Shown here: positions 10,001 to 17,714 of the stretch, in pieces
Position numbering within the stretch: the first letter of the stretch is position 1
Layout of the letters: every line of letters begins with the position of its first letter
Translations under genes and position numbers: made by a program
From: an uncultured Alphaproteobacteria bacterium
Lineage (GTDB): Bacteria > Pseudomonadota > Alphaproteobacteria > Rhizobiales > Ancalomicrobiaceae
Assembly (NCBI GenBank): GCA_937864925.1
Contig: CALMFH010000262.1
Coordinates: forward strand, 1 to 54,988
DNA: 54,988 nt
Direction of reading: 5' to 3'
The notes under the pieces: model-generated
Database searches by the model: none
Told to the model about the DNA's origin: nothing
The model's input: the letters and a program-made list of their open reading frames with translations, nothing else

Positions 10001-10189
10001 GGGAATTCTCGATGCGCTCGGCGGTCCGATGTGGATCACATAGAACAGGTAGTCCCGTACCTCCGGCGTATAGTCTTCATTCGGAGGCGTGAAGCTGATA
10101 GTCTTATTCACGCCGTTGAAGTAACTCGAAACTGCGTCAGAGAGAGAACTTGTCGACGTGTAGAGGGAAGAGGAAGGCTTCTTGGCCAT
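7070..10189 (-). CDS. SNF2-family DEAD/DEAH-like helicase/translocase
   Basis: 1039-aa SF2 ATPase of the SNF2/RapA type. The N-terminal ~500 residues are of unknown fold. The helicase core shows motif I DEMGLGKT (about 585-590), motif II DEAQ in place of DEAH (about 680), motif III LTGTPLENN, motif V-like KAGGAGLDL and motif VI AIDRAHRIGQ (about 963), so both RecA lobes look active. DEAQ followed by a lysine-containing helix is usual for bacterial SNF2 proteins. Such proteins translocate on double-stranded DNA and recur in defence systems (for example DISARM-like and others), but no methylase or nuclease is adjacent here. The gene ends just before a stem-loop and diverges from the 445-aa gene across 0.8 kb. 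Confidence 0.88.
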   Translation of the reverse strand: MAKKPSSSLYTSTSSLSDAVSSYFNGVNKTISFTPPNEDYTPEVRDYLFYVIHIGPPSASRIPTIGLEFVDVRMDTTGDVFRIQYLAHSTSRIPTPRAHWHSVDRNLYSRIELLVRDDNHRDSYLVLTHPDALPLLADIVATGRARLRDVNGPTISFGSTRTGHVEWTPVDSEYWQAQLKLDDGAGAEHLEVLCAATAVWIDPRTGEIGLVDVGKTTDVVHDLLWFPRVRASGAVLAEADLGAREGALAPRPIPDFGQSQVIHASPTPIITLFSTDRRDSKSRKQRGRKNGNVERIPLARLSFQYETFKLHADPRSDVAALLDGNAPVWIHRDPIAEDRARRMLAESGMKTIWNMMWWARVSERNYQDFTLPNGKSWPAWLQHTLPELRNDRWNIVEHAYFPWRVLHEESEFIADEYDDGAPIDWLNLKLGVMIEGEYVDIIGPLIRMIRKGELDRNNVDGQERIAVTVTERRILLIPKARLVPYLEGLEALCTVRWNGGTPALRSPYLLAVLARLLRTETPDELAWQRSDALRDLVERLRNTETIPRIVIPGGFKATLREFQVKGASWLKFLSDNGLGGILADEMGLGKTLQALAYIAAEKASGRLDRPVLVVVPRSLLGHWERQTKTWAPDLRMCVFHGSDRELGSTTLGACDVVLTTYGTAAQDEGLSDVEWSCVLCDEAQLAKNRDTATAAELRTLKARVRFCLTGTPLENNLDELWAQYDFVVPGYLGDRESFHLEWATPIEKDRDERRLADLAVRIRPFLLRRTKAEVAPDLPKKVEKVIEVKMREAQRVLYDTVRIAMVGQVQKALEEHGLDRTYRPLLAALTKMRQICCDPRLTPDLPNSATAGSAKLERLVALVEQRVAGGHKVLVFSAFAKMLDLIGTALDDVGIAHVTLTGQTQDRDKVIARFQDEDIPVFLISLKAGGAGLDLSVADTVVLYDGWWNPASEAQAIDRAHRIGQVRPVIVYRLKASDTIEDEMAKLKRRKSALVNALMEATDENADKEMEADLAGLNEEKIKGAIEEIVAAFGTAKDG

Positions 10190-10999
10190 GGTCGAGACTC
10201 CACGTTTCGGGGTCCGACCACAGTGCGATGACGCTCATCTACGGTCGGAGTCGTACCGCCGGCGAGTTCTGCATGGTTCCCGAATTTCACCCGCAGGTGC
10301 GGATGCTCTTTCGCGATGCAGAGCCGAAACGCCGTTCGGCAGACCCACGAACGCGTGGAAAAATCATCGTTAGACGATGATGAAGCCGATGATTGCACAA
10401 CTATGAGAAAGTTCAAACGTAATGATTGTTATGTTGGTTAATCCCACTCCACCAAACGGCGTGAAATTTGATCGAAACGCGATGATGAAGATTTCGATGA
10501 CATGAGTGATTAATTTGAAGGGTCGATCTGGGGGGCGTTGCTGATGAGCTTCGCCTTCGTTCCAGCGAAGAATGCCTAGCTGTGACGAGAGCCTGCAGAT
10601 CACGTACCGAGCTACATCTACGACCCGTGCTCCGGGTCACTCTGCCACTTCCCCCTCACTGGTAATGCCCTTCTCTCAGGTCGGCGGAGCTTATCGAGCT
10701 GCCCAACCGACGGGAGCCACTGAACCCAGCGGGTTCGGGTGCTCGTCATTTCGCCGCATTGACCGGGGGTGACCTTCGGAAGTCGTAGCATCCAGGTATA
10801 AGAAAACTTGCAGAAATGCGTTTGAAAATGATGTATTTCTCTATTTCTTGTCTGATCGACAAATACTATTGAAAATTCGAAATAATTGTAATAATATACC
10901 TGTATCGGTGCATTCGATATCCGTGAATTCTCAATATTTGAATCAGAATTTGCCTCGCTCGACGTCGGCGTGGTGACATACCATTCATGGAGGTGGGAC
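10190..10999. other. Divergent intergenic region, AT-rich on the right
   Basis: No supported gene in 810 bp. The right third is markedly AT-rich and carries a promoter for the rightward gene; the left part should hold the helicase promoter. Reading frames inside it are short and lack ribosome binding sites. Confidence 0.5.
10869..10897 (+). promoter_or_regulatory. Sigma-70-type promoter of the 445-aa gene
   Basis: TTGAAA (10869-10874), a 17-bp spacer and TAATAT (10892-10897) lie in an AT-rich tract about 100 bp before the ATG at 11000. Confidence 0.5.
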
Positions 11000-12337
11000 A
11001 TGCCGAAATCGGAGAAAAATAAAGGTCTCTCTGCTCGGGCTAGAACACTGATCCGCGACGAATACGATCGAATGGCGACGCGCTGTTGGGCCTATTGGAA
11101 TGCCAAGCTCCCCGGTCTGACGCTGGGCCCGGTCTCGGTCGAGCCGGATGGGGGCACGGAAGAGGCCGGAGGCCACCGCCCGTTCGTCGCACGGGGGGCT
11201 CTCGACGAGCAAATCTTCGATGAAAGCCGCCCGACTTCGGATGAACCCTATCCAGAATTCGACGATCATAGAGACCCTGGTCCGGATATCGATGTATTCC
11301 CCCCGTACTACGAATTCGACGCCTATGATTTCGATCGACTGGATTGCCTCGCCCCGGGGCAGAGTAAACACGAGAAGTATCGAGCTTTCGAACTCTTCGA
11401 TCTGATATTTTCCTATCGAAACATCGGAGAAATTCGGTCGATCGATGCGGGCGATGTCGAATGGATCGGCGAGATGGTCCGGGCGGCTTTCGATGCAGAA
11501 TGCAGCGATTTCATGAGGCATCTGGACGCCAAGCCGCTGAAGAACTGGGACGACGTCGCCGATGATTTCGTGAGCACGGTGAGAAAAGCGTGGCGGCCGT
11601 TCCATTACCGGGGGTTTCCGGTTTTCGGGCACATCATCACCGCCATGCGCAGGATCCTCGACTGGTACGAGGCCGGCGGCGACGTCTCACATCGACCCGA
11701 TTATGACGAGGTGGCTGGGCGGGCGGGTGTTTCCAGGTGCCCGTGCGCGGTTTCCGTCCAGACCGGTTTCCGGCAGCCGTTCATGAGGTTCGGGGATGGA
11801 TCCAGCTTCCATCTCGTGAAGGAGGGAATGATCCTCGACGAGCTGGTCACGTTCCTGGCCCGGCCGTTCGGTCGCACCCACTATTCGTTCGAGGAAAACC
11901 TCTACTTCGTGCTCGCGGACTCCCGAGCCGAGATGGTCGGCGCCGTCATGTACCCACATGCGGGTAGGCTGGAGATCGTCGGAGCGGAGGGCCGTCGTGT
12001 CGGGGAATATTGGGGCCACCTCGAGAATCTGAAACTGGCCCTGTGCTTCGTCGCAGATGGGTATGAGATGGAAGATCTCCCGATCGTCGGCGATCTGATC
12101 GAGGCCGGCGTTCCGGACTGCAGTCGTCACGTCGTCCACACGGAGGGAAATCTCGAGGAGATGACGACCGTCTGGCAGCATGGCCTCGTCCACTTCCGGG
12201 AGGGGGTGATCTCCGATCTGAATGGCGAGCCTGGCTTCGTCGGCGAACGGACGACGTACATCGACGACGACATCGAGCGCGAGCCGCTCGAATGGCATTT
12301 CGAGGAAGGTCTGCCTGTGCCCAAGCACCCGCGGTGA
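11000..12337 (+). CDS. Hypothetical protein, acidic, 445 aa
   Basis: 445-aa protein starting MPKSEKNKGLSARARTL; ATG 11000 has GGAGGT 6-8 nt upstream, favouring it over a start 30 bases earlier. It is acidic and rich in Asp, Glu, Trp and Tyr (for example YPEFDDHRDPGPDIDVFPPYYEFDAYDFDRLD), with no signal peptide or membrane segment. No family is recognised. It faces the SNF2 helicase gene across an 0.8-kb divergent region and ends at a shared terminator with the convergent AAA/M41 gene. It may be a partner of the helicase, but this rests on proximity alone. Confidence 0.65.
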   Translation: MPKSEKNKGLSARARTLIRDEYDRMATRCWAYWNAKLPGLTLGPVSVEPDGGTEEAGGHRPFVARGALDEQIFDESRPTSDEPYPEFDDHRDPGPDIDVFPPYYEFDAYDFDRLDCLAPGQSKHEKYRAFELFDLIFSYRNIGEIRSIDAGDVEWIGEMVRAAFDAECSDFMRHLDAKPLKNWDDVADDFVSTVRKAWRPFHYRGFPVFGHIITAMRRILDWYEAGGDVSHRPDYDEVAGRAGVSRCPCAVSVQTGFRQPFMRFGDGSSFHLVKEGMILDELVTFLARPFGRTHYSFEENLYFVLADSRAEMVGAVMYPHAGRLEIVGAEGRRVGEYWGHLENLKLALCFVADGYEMEDLPIVGDLIEAGVPDCSRHVVHTEGNLEEMTTVWQHGLVHFREGVISDLNGEPGFVGERTTYIDDDIEREPLEWHFEEGLPVPKHPR

Positions 12338-12512
12338 CCAACGATCCGTCGCGGTGCGGATGAGACGCTGCGCGTGGAAGGACCCTTGCCCCAGGGATGG
12401 GCGTGATACCGAGAAGGTCATCGAGCCGGCGCAATGTCATCCTGCAGTTCGACGGCTCCTTCACCGGCGAGATCATTTCTGGGAGAGGATCGTCGATCGG
12501 CATTGAAGGATG

Positions 12513-12538
12513 ATCGCTCGGGGTGCCCCCCGAGCGAT
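12513..12538. terminator. Bidirectional terminator hairpin
   Basis: ATCGCTCGGGG (12513-12523), loop TGCC, and CCCCGAGCGAT (12528-12538) form a perfect 11-bp stem between two convergent genes. Confidence 0.65.
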
Positions 12539-12571
12539 GCCGAGTTCGGGAAGGTCTTGCTCACTGACCTC

Positions 12572-14554
12572 TCAACCCGTCGGGGATCGGGCCCGCCGAC
12601 CTGCAGAATGATCGCGGTTCACGACGGGGACATCGTGCGTCTCGTGCGTGGATCGCTCAGGCCTCGGAGGGCTCTGCCGCTTCCGGCGCTTCATCAAGGC
12701 GATCAGATCCTCGGCGTCGAGAACCTTCCGCCGTACCAGTTCACCGGCGATCACCTCGACCAGGGCGCGTCTCTCCTCGATGATCGAGCGAGCCCTGGTC
12801 AGCGCGGCGCGCAGGTCGGCCTCGACGTCCTGGGCGAAGGTCCGATCCATCGCCAGGCGATGGGCGAGCAGGTCCGGGTCATGGTGGAGGAGCCCTCCGG
12901 CGAGCCCAAAGGAAGCCCTGGCCATCGCGGCCATCCGTGTCGCCGCGGCGAGATCGGCCACCGCGCCGGCGCCGGGGCCGGCCCCGAGCACCTCGTCGGC
13001 CGCCCGGCCGCCCAGCGCGATCGCCACCCGAGTGTCGAGATCCGGCCGGGTATCGCCCGAGGGCTCGCCGACCGCGGTCATGCCGGCGGCCTCGGCGACC
13101 GGTACGATCGAGGTCTGGCGCACGGCGGCGCCGAGCGCGAGGGCCACCGCCGTGTGTCCCGCCTCGTGCAGCGCGACCCGCCGGAGTTCGGCCTCGGACC
13201 GAAGGTCGGGGGGAATGGCCGCGGCGAGGAGATCGTCGCGGCCGATGGCGCGGCCGGCGGCCTCGGCCGTCCGGCGCGCCGTCTCGATCCATCCGACCAC
13301 CTGGGCACCAGTCGCCCGACGGACGAGACGAACGATCAGGGCGATGTCGGCGTTGGTCAGGTCCCCTCGGAGATGTTGACGGAAGATCCCGGCGAGATCG
13401 TCGCCCTCGGGGATGGCGATCTCGATCACCTGGTCGAACCGCCCGGGCCGGCACAACGCGGGTTCGATGTGGCCGGCGTGGTTGGTCGCGCCCATCAGGA
13501 GAACTGCCCGGCCCGAGGCCCGCAGACGGTCGACTTCGAGGAGGCAGCCGGTGATGACGGGCGTCCACCAGTCGGCGCCGCGGGGCGAGAGCCGAGCGCG
13601 GCTCGGAAGGGCGTCCAGTTCGTCGAGGAAGAGGATGCAGGGTGCTGTCTCGGTTGCAGCCTGAAAGGTCGCCTGCATGGCTTTGATCACCGCATCGAGG
13701 TCGCCGCGGCTGGTCGAGAACCACGACGCCACGCTGGACACGACCAGCGGAACACCGGCCGACCGAGCGATCGACTGGGCGATCGTGGTTTTCCCCGTGC
13801 CCGGCGGGCCGGCCAGAATGGCGCCGGTGAGGCGAACCGCGGCGCCGGAGCGCTGCCGAGCGAAGTCCGACACGGCCTGGACCGCCCAGGGCTGCGCCTC
13901 ACCGTAGCCGACGAGATCCGCGACCAGGGGAGCGTCCGGGAAGCGCAGGGTGACCAGCGATTTGTGGGCCGAGGCGCGCTTCAGACGTTCGATGGCCGCG
14001 CGCGCCGTTCCCGGCCGGATGGCCGCCGCGAGATCGTGGAGGCCGAGGCCGACCACGTCCCCGGCCCGCAGGCTGCGCGCCGATCCGTCACAGACGTCGG
14101 AGATCACCCGGCGGACGGCTTCCACTTTCGGCACTTCGACGGTGATCCGGATGTCCGCGGTCGCGAGGAACGACGTGGGAAGTTGGTCCGGGGCGCTGGT
14201 GACGGCGACGACCGTCCGCCCCCCGGCGAGCGCCATGACCGCCCGCTCCTCGTCGAAGCGGTCGCCCACGGAGCGCTTGCCGATGGTTGCCGAGACCGAA
14301 ATCACCTTGGCGGCCCGGGCGAGCCTCTCGATCGCCCCGGCGATCGGGGTGATCCAGGTGGCCCCCGGCACCTCGACGATCACGGCGAGGCCGGTGGCCG
14401 TGGCGAGGCGCGTCCGCTCCCGCCGGCCGAGGGCGACGGCGACCGAGGCTTCAGCCAGGAGGTCGAGCGCCGCGGTCGGCTTCGAAGACGACAGGAACGC
14501 CTCGACGTCGACCCCATCGAGCGACTTCAGATTGGTGAAGGGGCCCTCAGCCAT
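12572..14554 (-). CDS. FtsH-like AAA+ ATPase/M41 metalloprotease without membrane anchor
   Basis: 660-aa protein. An N-terminal region (about 35-200) resembles a degenerate AAA domain without a Walker A. A full AAA+ domain follows with Walker A GPPGTGKT (249-256), Walker B CILFLDELD (D311/E312) and Arg finger region CRPGRF (369-372). A peptidase domain has HEAGH (463-467), and a downstream ADL segment fits the third zinc ligand. FtsH normally has two N-terminal membrane helices; none is seen here, so it should be soluble. ATG 14554 has GGAGGG 7 nt upstream and overlaps the stop of the GIY-YIG gene by 8 bp, so the pair is co-translated. It may unfold and degrade a specific target. Confidence 0.82.
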   Translation of the reverse strand: MAEGPFTNLKSLDGVDVEAFLSSSKPTAALDLLAEASVAVALGRRERTRLATATGLAVIVEVPGATWITPIAGAIERLARAAKVISVSATIGKRSVGDRFDEERAVMALAGGRTVVAVTSAPDQLPTSFLATADIRITVEVPKVEAVRRVISDVCDGSARSLRAGDVVGLGLHDLAAAIRPGTARAAIERLKRASAHKSLVTLRFPDAPLVADLVGYGEAQPWAVQAVSDFARQRSGAAVRLTGAILAGPPGTGKTTIAQSIARSAGVPLVVSSVASWFSTSRGDLDAVIKAMQATFQAATETAPCILFLDELDALPSRARLSPRGADWWTPVITGCLLEVDRLRASGRAVLLMGATNHAGHIEPALCRPGRFDQVIEIAIPEGDDLAGIFRQHLRGDLTNADIALIVRLVRRATGAQVVGWIETARRTAEAAGRAIGRDDLLAAAIPPDLRSEAELRRVALHEAGHTAVALALGAAVRQTSIVPVAEAAGMTAVGEPSGDTRPDLDTRVAIALGGRAADEVLGAGPGAGAVADLAAATRMAAMARASFGLAGGLLHHDPDLLAHRLAMDRTFAQDVEADLRAALTRARSIIEERRALVEVIAGELVRRKVLDAEDLIALMKRRKRQSPPRPERSTHETHDVPVVNRDHSAGRRARSPTG

Positions 14555-15572
14555 GACGGAACCCTCCGAGCTTCGTGGCGGTGTCGGGATCGTCCGAGGC
14601 GACATTCTCCTTGATCACGGGAGAACCGGCCGGGAGGAGGAGGGTCGGCAGAACCGGCAGCAGGGGCAGGACCCCGGGGACCCGCCGAGGCTCGGACGGT
14701 TCGCCGTCGTCGACGCGCTTCCACTGGGAGGGCGAAGCGCCTTCGTGGCCGGTCACGAAACGCGTGGCGGCGGACACGGACGCGAACCGGACCGGCCGCA
14801 GGACCCTCAGACGGCCGGAATCCGTAGGTTCGAGCAGACCCGCGTAGGAGAGTTCGAGGCGAAGCACGCCCATGGTCCGGGTGCGAGGATCCGGGCCGGG
14901 GTCACGGATGATCGACCCGGGCGTGATGACGAAGTCGCGGACGGTTTCGATCATCTCTGCCGCGACGGCCTTCGTATCGAGGCGGAACCGAGCGCCCTGG
15001 GGCACGGTCTCGAGAACGACCCCGGGCTCGGTCACCGGACCGGCGAGCCCGTCGCGGGGCGACAGACCCTGAAGTCCGAGGCCGGCGACCTGGATCTGAC
15101 GGATGGCCGCAGCGCTGAACGCCCTCAGCATCCCGTATTCGGGCGCGGAGACGACGGCACCGGCCGGCACCTGTCCGATGACGGGGACCCCAGCCTGCAC
15201 GAAGGCGAGGTGAACGGTGCGCTCGATCACCCGGGTCTGGACCTGCGTGAGCCGATCATCGTCGCCGGTGATGGTCACGATCCGCTCCGGCGGGACCACA
15301 TGGCGGAACTTCGGATCATGGAGACGGGACGCGACCGAAGAGCCGGACTGGCCGACGTAGGCGTGGACCCGGTCTCCGAGGCGCCAGGACGCGACGTAGA
15401 CGCCGGGGACGTCGACGGCACCGAAGCGGACGAAGGCGTCGATCGCCGTCGCATCCGCCGTCTTGACCACCGGCGTCGGTTCACGAAGCGCGACGACGGC
15501 CGCGCCGGAGAGGAGCGAACGGGGCTCGGACGCCGTCTGCGGCGCCGAGTACGCAGGTTGGAATTTGGACAT
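14547..15572 (-). CDS. GIY-YIG nuclease-like protein with DUF4357-like tail
   Basis: 341-aa protein. The GIY-YIG signature is GVY (57-59) and YVG (72-74), followed by R83 and a candidate catalytic Glu at E117 (VIERTVHLAF). Near the C-terminus, SVSAATRFVTGHEGASPSQWKRVDDG resembles DUF4357, a domain often attached to GIY-YIG proteins, where the pattern is SPSAAA..V.G....GW..WK. It overlaps the downstream AAA/M41 gene by 8 bp. Together they suggest a nuclease-protease unit of a mobile element; substrate unknown. The GIY-YIG call rests on short motifs and could be wrong. Confidence 0.65.
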   Translation of the reverse strand: MSKFQPAYSAPQTASEPRSLLSGAAVVALREPTPVVKTADATAIDAFVRFGAVDVPGVYVASWRLGDRVHAYVGQSGSSVASRLHDPKFRHVVPPERIVTITGDDDRLTQVQTRVIERTVHLAFVQAGVPVIGQVPAGAVVSAPEYGMLRAFSAAAIRQIQVAGLGLQGLSPRDGLAGPVTEPGVVLETVPQGARFRLDTKAVAAEMIETVRDFVITPGSIIRDPGPDPRTRTMGVLRLELSYAGLLEPTDSGRLRVLRPVRFASVSAATRFVTGHEGASPSQWKRVDDGEPSEPRRVPGVLPLLPVLPTLLLPAGSPVIKENVASDDPDTATKLGGFRHG

Positions 15573-15638
15573 GGGAAGTCTCCCGCCGAGCCGGTCGGGC
15601 CGGGCTCGGATCGATCTCGATGGCGATGAGGGGGCGGG

Positions 15639-15812
15639 TCAGCCGCGGCGGCGGAGCCGGCGGCAGACGGCGCGGCAGAGCCGCGTGCCGCCGAGGTCGC
15701 AGCCGGGGATCTCCGGAGGGAGCCTGACGGGCAGCGGCATCGCGTCGATCGAGAGGCGGGAAGGGTGGGGATTGCGGTGGCGCAACGGGGCGCCGATGAT
15801 CGTCTTGGTCAT
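15639..15812 (-). CDS. Possible small basic protein, 57 aa
   Basis: 57-aa frame (MTKTIIGAPLRHRNPHPSRL...) ending in an Arg-rich tail with two Cys. AGGTG lies 5 nt before the ATG. It is 66 bp upstream of the GIY-YIG gene on the same strand and could be the first gene of that operon. Arg/Pro-rich translation in GC-rich DNA is often spurious, so this is uncertain. Confidence 0.35.
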   Translation of the reverse strand: MTKTIIGAPLRHRNPHPSRLSIDAMPLPVRLPPEIPGCDLGGTRLCRAVCRRLRRRG

Positions 15813-15877
15813 GAGGCACCTGGTTCCATCTGGTTGGTTCGTGATCAGACCGTCGGCGGGGTGCCAGCCCCGGCGGC

Positions 15878-15896
15878 GGTCGCCCCTAGGGCGACC
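15878..15896. repeat. Perfect 8-bp stem-loop
   Basis: GGTCGCCC, loop CTA, GGGCGACC. It lies between the small ORF and the relaxase gene. There is no T run on either side, so a terminator role is doubtful. Confidence 0.4.
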
Positions 15897-15982
15897 GTTG
15901 GTCCAATCGATCGGACGGGTGTCCGACGGAGATGAGCCTGGCAGCTCCTAGAACAGGAGTCACGCGGGATCCAATTCATTGG

Positions 15983-15997
15983 TTAACAATTTGTTAA
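15983..15997. promoter_or_regulatory. Palindrome TTAACAA-T-TTGTTAA
   Basis: A perfect 7-1-7 palindrome in an AT-rich patch between the relaxase gene end (16131) and the small-ORF/GIY-YIG/M41 operon. The position suits an operator for that operon; no regulator is assigned. Confidence 0.4.
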
Positions 15998-16130
15998 ATT
16001 GACGTCATCGGCGCTCATTTCCCAGAAAATAAAGAACCATTCCGTCGATGAGACCTTCTTCGATGCCTGGACGAAGATCGAGGCTGTGATGCCAATATCT
16101 GGGTCGGTCGTGTCGAACCGTCGATGAACA

Positions 16131-17069
16131 TCACCTCGCCGGTTTCGCCTCCCCAGAGGGCTCCCATCCGAGACGTGCCAGTTCGTCACGGAGGTAGTCG
16201 TTTTCGGCCTGGACGCGACGGATCTCGTCGGCCGCCCTCGTCCTCAGTGCGGCGGAGGCTTCCCGATCGGCATTGATCTGGTCGGCGGTTTCGGCGGCGC
16301 AGCGCGCGCGGTAGGCGTCCATCTCACGGTGCATCTCCGCCTCGCGCCGCACCCATTCCGCCTGCCGTTCGGCCTCGGCCTTCCGCTCGGCCTCCTGGGC
16401 CCGCCGGCGTGCCATCACTTCGGCCCGGGTCAGCCGCAGCCGCCGAGGTCCGACACGGTCGAGACCACAGGGGGCGCCGACCGCGGCGTAGTAGGCGTCC
16501 TGCAGGTCGACCGCGGCGCCACGAAAGGCCTGGCGATACTCTGCGCGACTACCGCCGGCCCGGCGCTTCTCCGCCTGCACCCGATGCGGCTCCGAGATCG
16601 TCTCGACCGTGAGGACCCCTGTCGGATCGAGGGGCGGAACGGCGAAGAGGTGGAGATGCGGGTAGGGCTCGTCGACATGTTCGACGACACCGAGGAGTGC
16701 GTCGCCCCAGAGCTGACGGAAGAAGCCGATGGTCAGTGACCGCCACGCCTCATACCGTGCGCGGCTTTCGGGTGAGCCGAAGGTCACATCGGTCGGCTCC
16801 GGCCACGATGCGACGGCGGTCATCAGGACCAGGCTCGCGACCGAGACCGCGCGTCCGAGACGGTCGTGTCCTGCGGCGACGCGATCCCGTAGAACCATCT
16901 CGATCTCGGTCGGCGACCGACCGAAGCGGACGATCGGCGGCTGGGGCGCGTCAAGGTGGCGACAGGCGGTCGGTACGCGGGCCGCCTCGGCGAGAATGTC
17001 CGAAGCACCGAATTTTCCTCGCTTACGTGATAATGAATAGCCATCGATGTGTAGAAACTGTGTGGTCAT
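16131..17069 (-). CDS. MobV/Pre-family relaxase
   Basis: 312-aa mobilization relaxase. The metal-binding signature HxDExxPHxH is perfect (HVDEPYPHLH, residues 131-140). The C-terminal third (about 225-312) is a charged coiled coil (ARRRAQEAERKAEAERQAEW). MobV proteins nick oriT to start conjugative transfer of plasmids and mobilizable elements. ATG 17069 is preceded by AAGGAG at 6-7 nt; a longer frame starts at 17117 without support. An oriT-like region lies directly upstream. No mating-pair genes are present, so transfer would need a helper. Confidence 0.82.
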   Translation of the reverse strand: MTTQFLHIDGYSLSRKRGKFGASDILAEAARVPTACRHLDAPQPPIVRFGRSPTEIEMVLRDRVAAGHDRLGRAVSVASLVLMTAVASWPEPTDVTFGSPESRARYEAWRSLTIGFFRQLWGDALLGVVEHVDEPYPHLHLFAVPPLDPTGVLTVETISEPHRVQAEKRRAGGSRAEYRQAFRGAAVDLQDAYYAAVGAPCGLDRVGPRRLRLTRAEVMARRRAQEAERKAEAERQAEWVRREAEMHREMDAYRARCAAETADQINADREASAALRTRAADEIRRVQAENDYLRDELARLGWEPSGEAKPAR

Positions 17070-17124
17070 GATCGGCTCCTTCTCGGTGATCGTGGAGCTG
17101 ATGAAAGCAAGAAGCAAACACTCC

Positions 17125-17225
17125 TAGTCGGTTATATTAGGCAGACAAAATCGAGAGCTGCCGTGTGGGATGCCACAGCTCATCAGCTGTGGGGCGCCGC
17201 AATCTTTTCGGGTCGGAGGCCCGAA
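17125..17225. other. Candidate oriT upstream of the relaxase
   Basis: TAGTCGGTTA (17125-17134) matches 8 of 10 bases of the pMV158-family nick region as I recall it (TAGTGTG/TTA). Beside it are an 8-4-8 perfect palindrome, CCACAGCT-CATC-AGCTGTGG (17173-17192), and a shorter TTCGGG/CCCGAA inverted repeat near 17207-17225. Position just upstream of mobV fits an oriT. The match is suggestive only. Confidence 0.4.
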
Positions 17226-17714
17226 TAGACGAATGCGGGATGACCGAACTGCGGAGGCGATGGGCGCCGAATTCTCAGAGTTGGGCATCGAAATCTGATT
17301 TCGACAGTCAACTAATTGATATATAATGGGATTTCGCAAAGAAAAGTTTTTTCGACGTCATTTTGACGTTGGTTCGACGTCAGTCCGAGTTGTTGCAGGG
17401 ATCCATGGGGCGGGCGGCGAGACGCCGCCCGCTGGGCGTGGTGAGAAGAGGAGCGTTCGCAGCAGATTGCGCTCACGACCAGTACGCCCGTCCAATGTTG
17501 ACAGCGGGAAAAGTCGTCATAGTAAGATCACGTGATGACGCGGTTTCAATGTTGACAGACGCAAAGAGACGGTGTGTACCGGCTCATGAAATTCGACCTC
17601 TCTCGAATTTTATGAGCATTGCGACTTCGCTGACCGGCGCTCCTGAGAGGTTTACATATTGATGCTCGAAAATTTGATGTCGAGTCGTCTGCTGCTGGAG
17701 AGTTTCTTGAGTGA
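17226..17714. other. Non-coding stretch with short repeats
   Basis: No gene supported. It holds TTCGACGTCA twice (17351-17360, 17373-17382) with TTTGACGTT between, and CAATGTTGACAG twice (17493-17504, 17547-17558). A 15-bp hairpin is listed separately. These could be regulator or replication-type iterons, but nothing links them to a protein. Confidence 0.45.
17582..17617. repeat. 15-bp-arm hairpin
   Basis: GCTCATGAAATTCGA (17582-17596) and TCGAATTTTATGAGC (17603-17617) pair with one G/T wobble around CCTCTC. It lies 100 bp beyond the ATP-grasp gene end. The left arm recurs at the very end of the window (54967-54981). Confidence 0.55.

Noticed and set aside
12434-14614. 726-aa plus-strand open frame opposite the AAA/M41 gene
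   Set aside because: Antisense of a gene with clear Walker and HEAGH motifs; its own translation is Arg/Gly/Asp-rich with no domain.
17493-17558. Two CAATGTTGACAG repeats read as -35 elements
   Set aside because: No acceptable -10 at 16-18 bp from either TTGACA and no suitable gene downstream.
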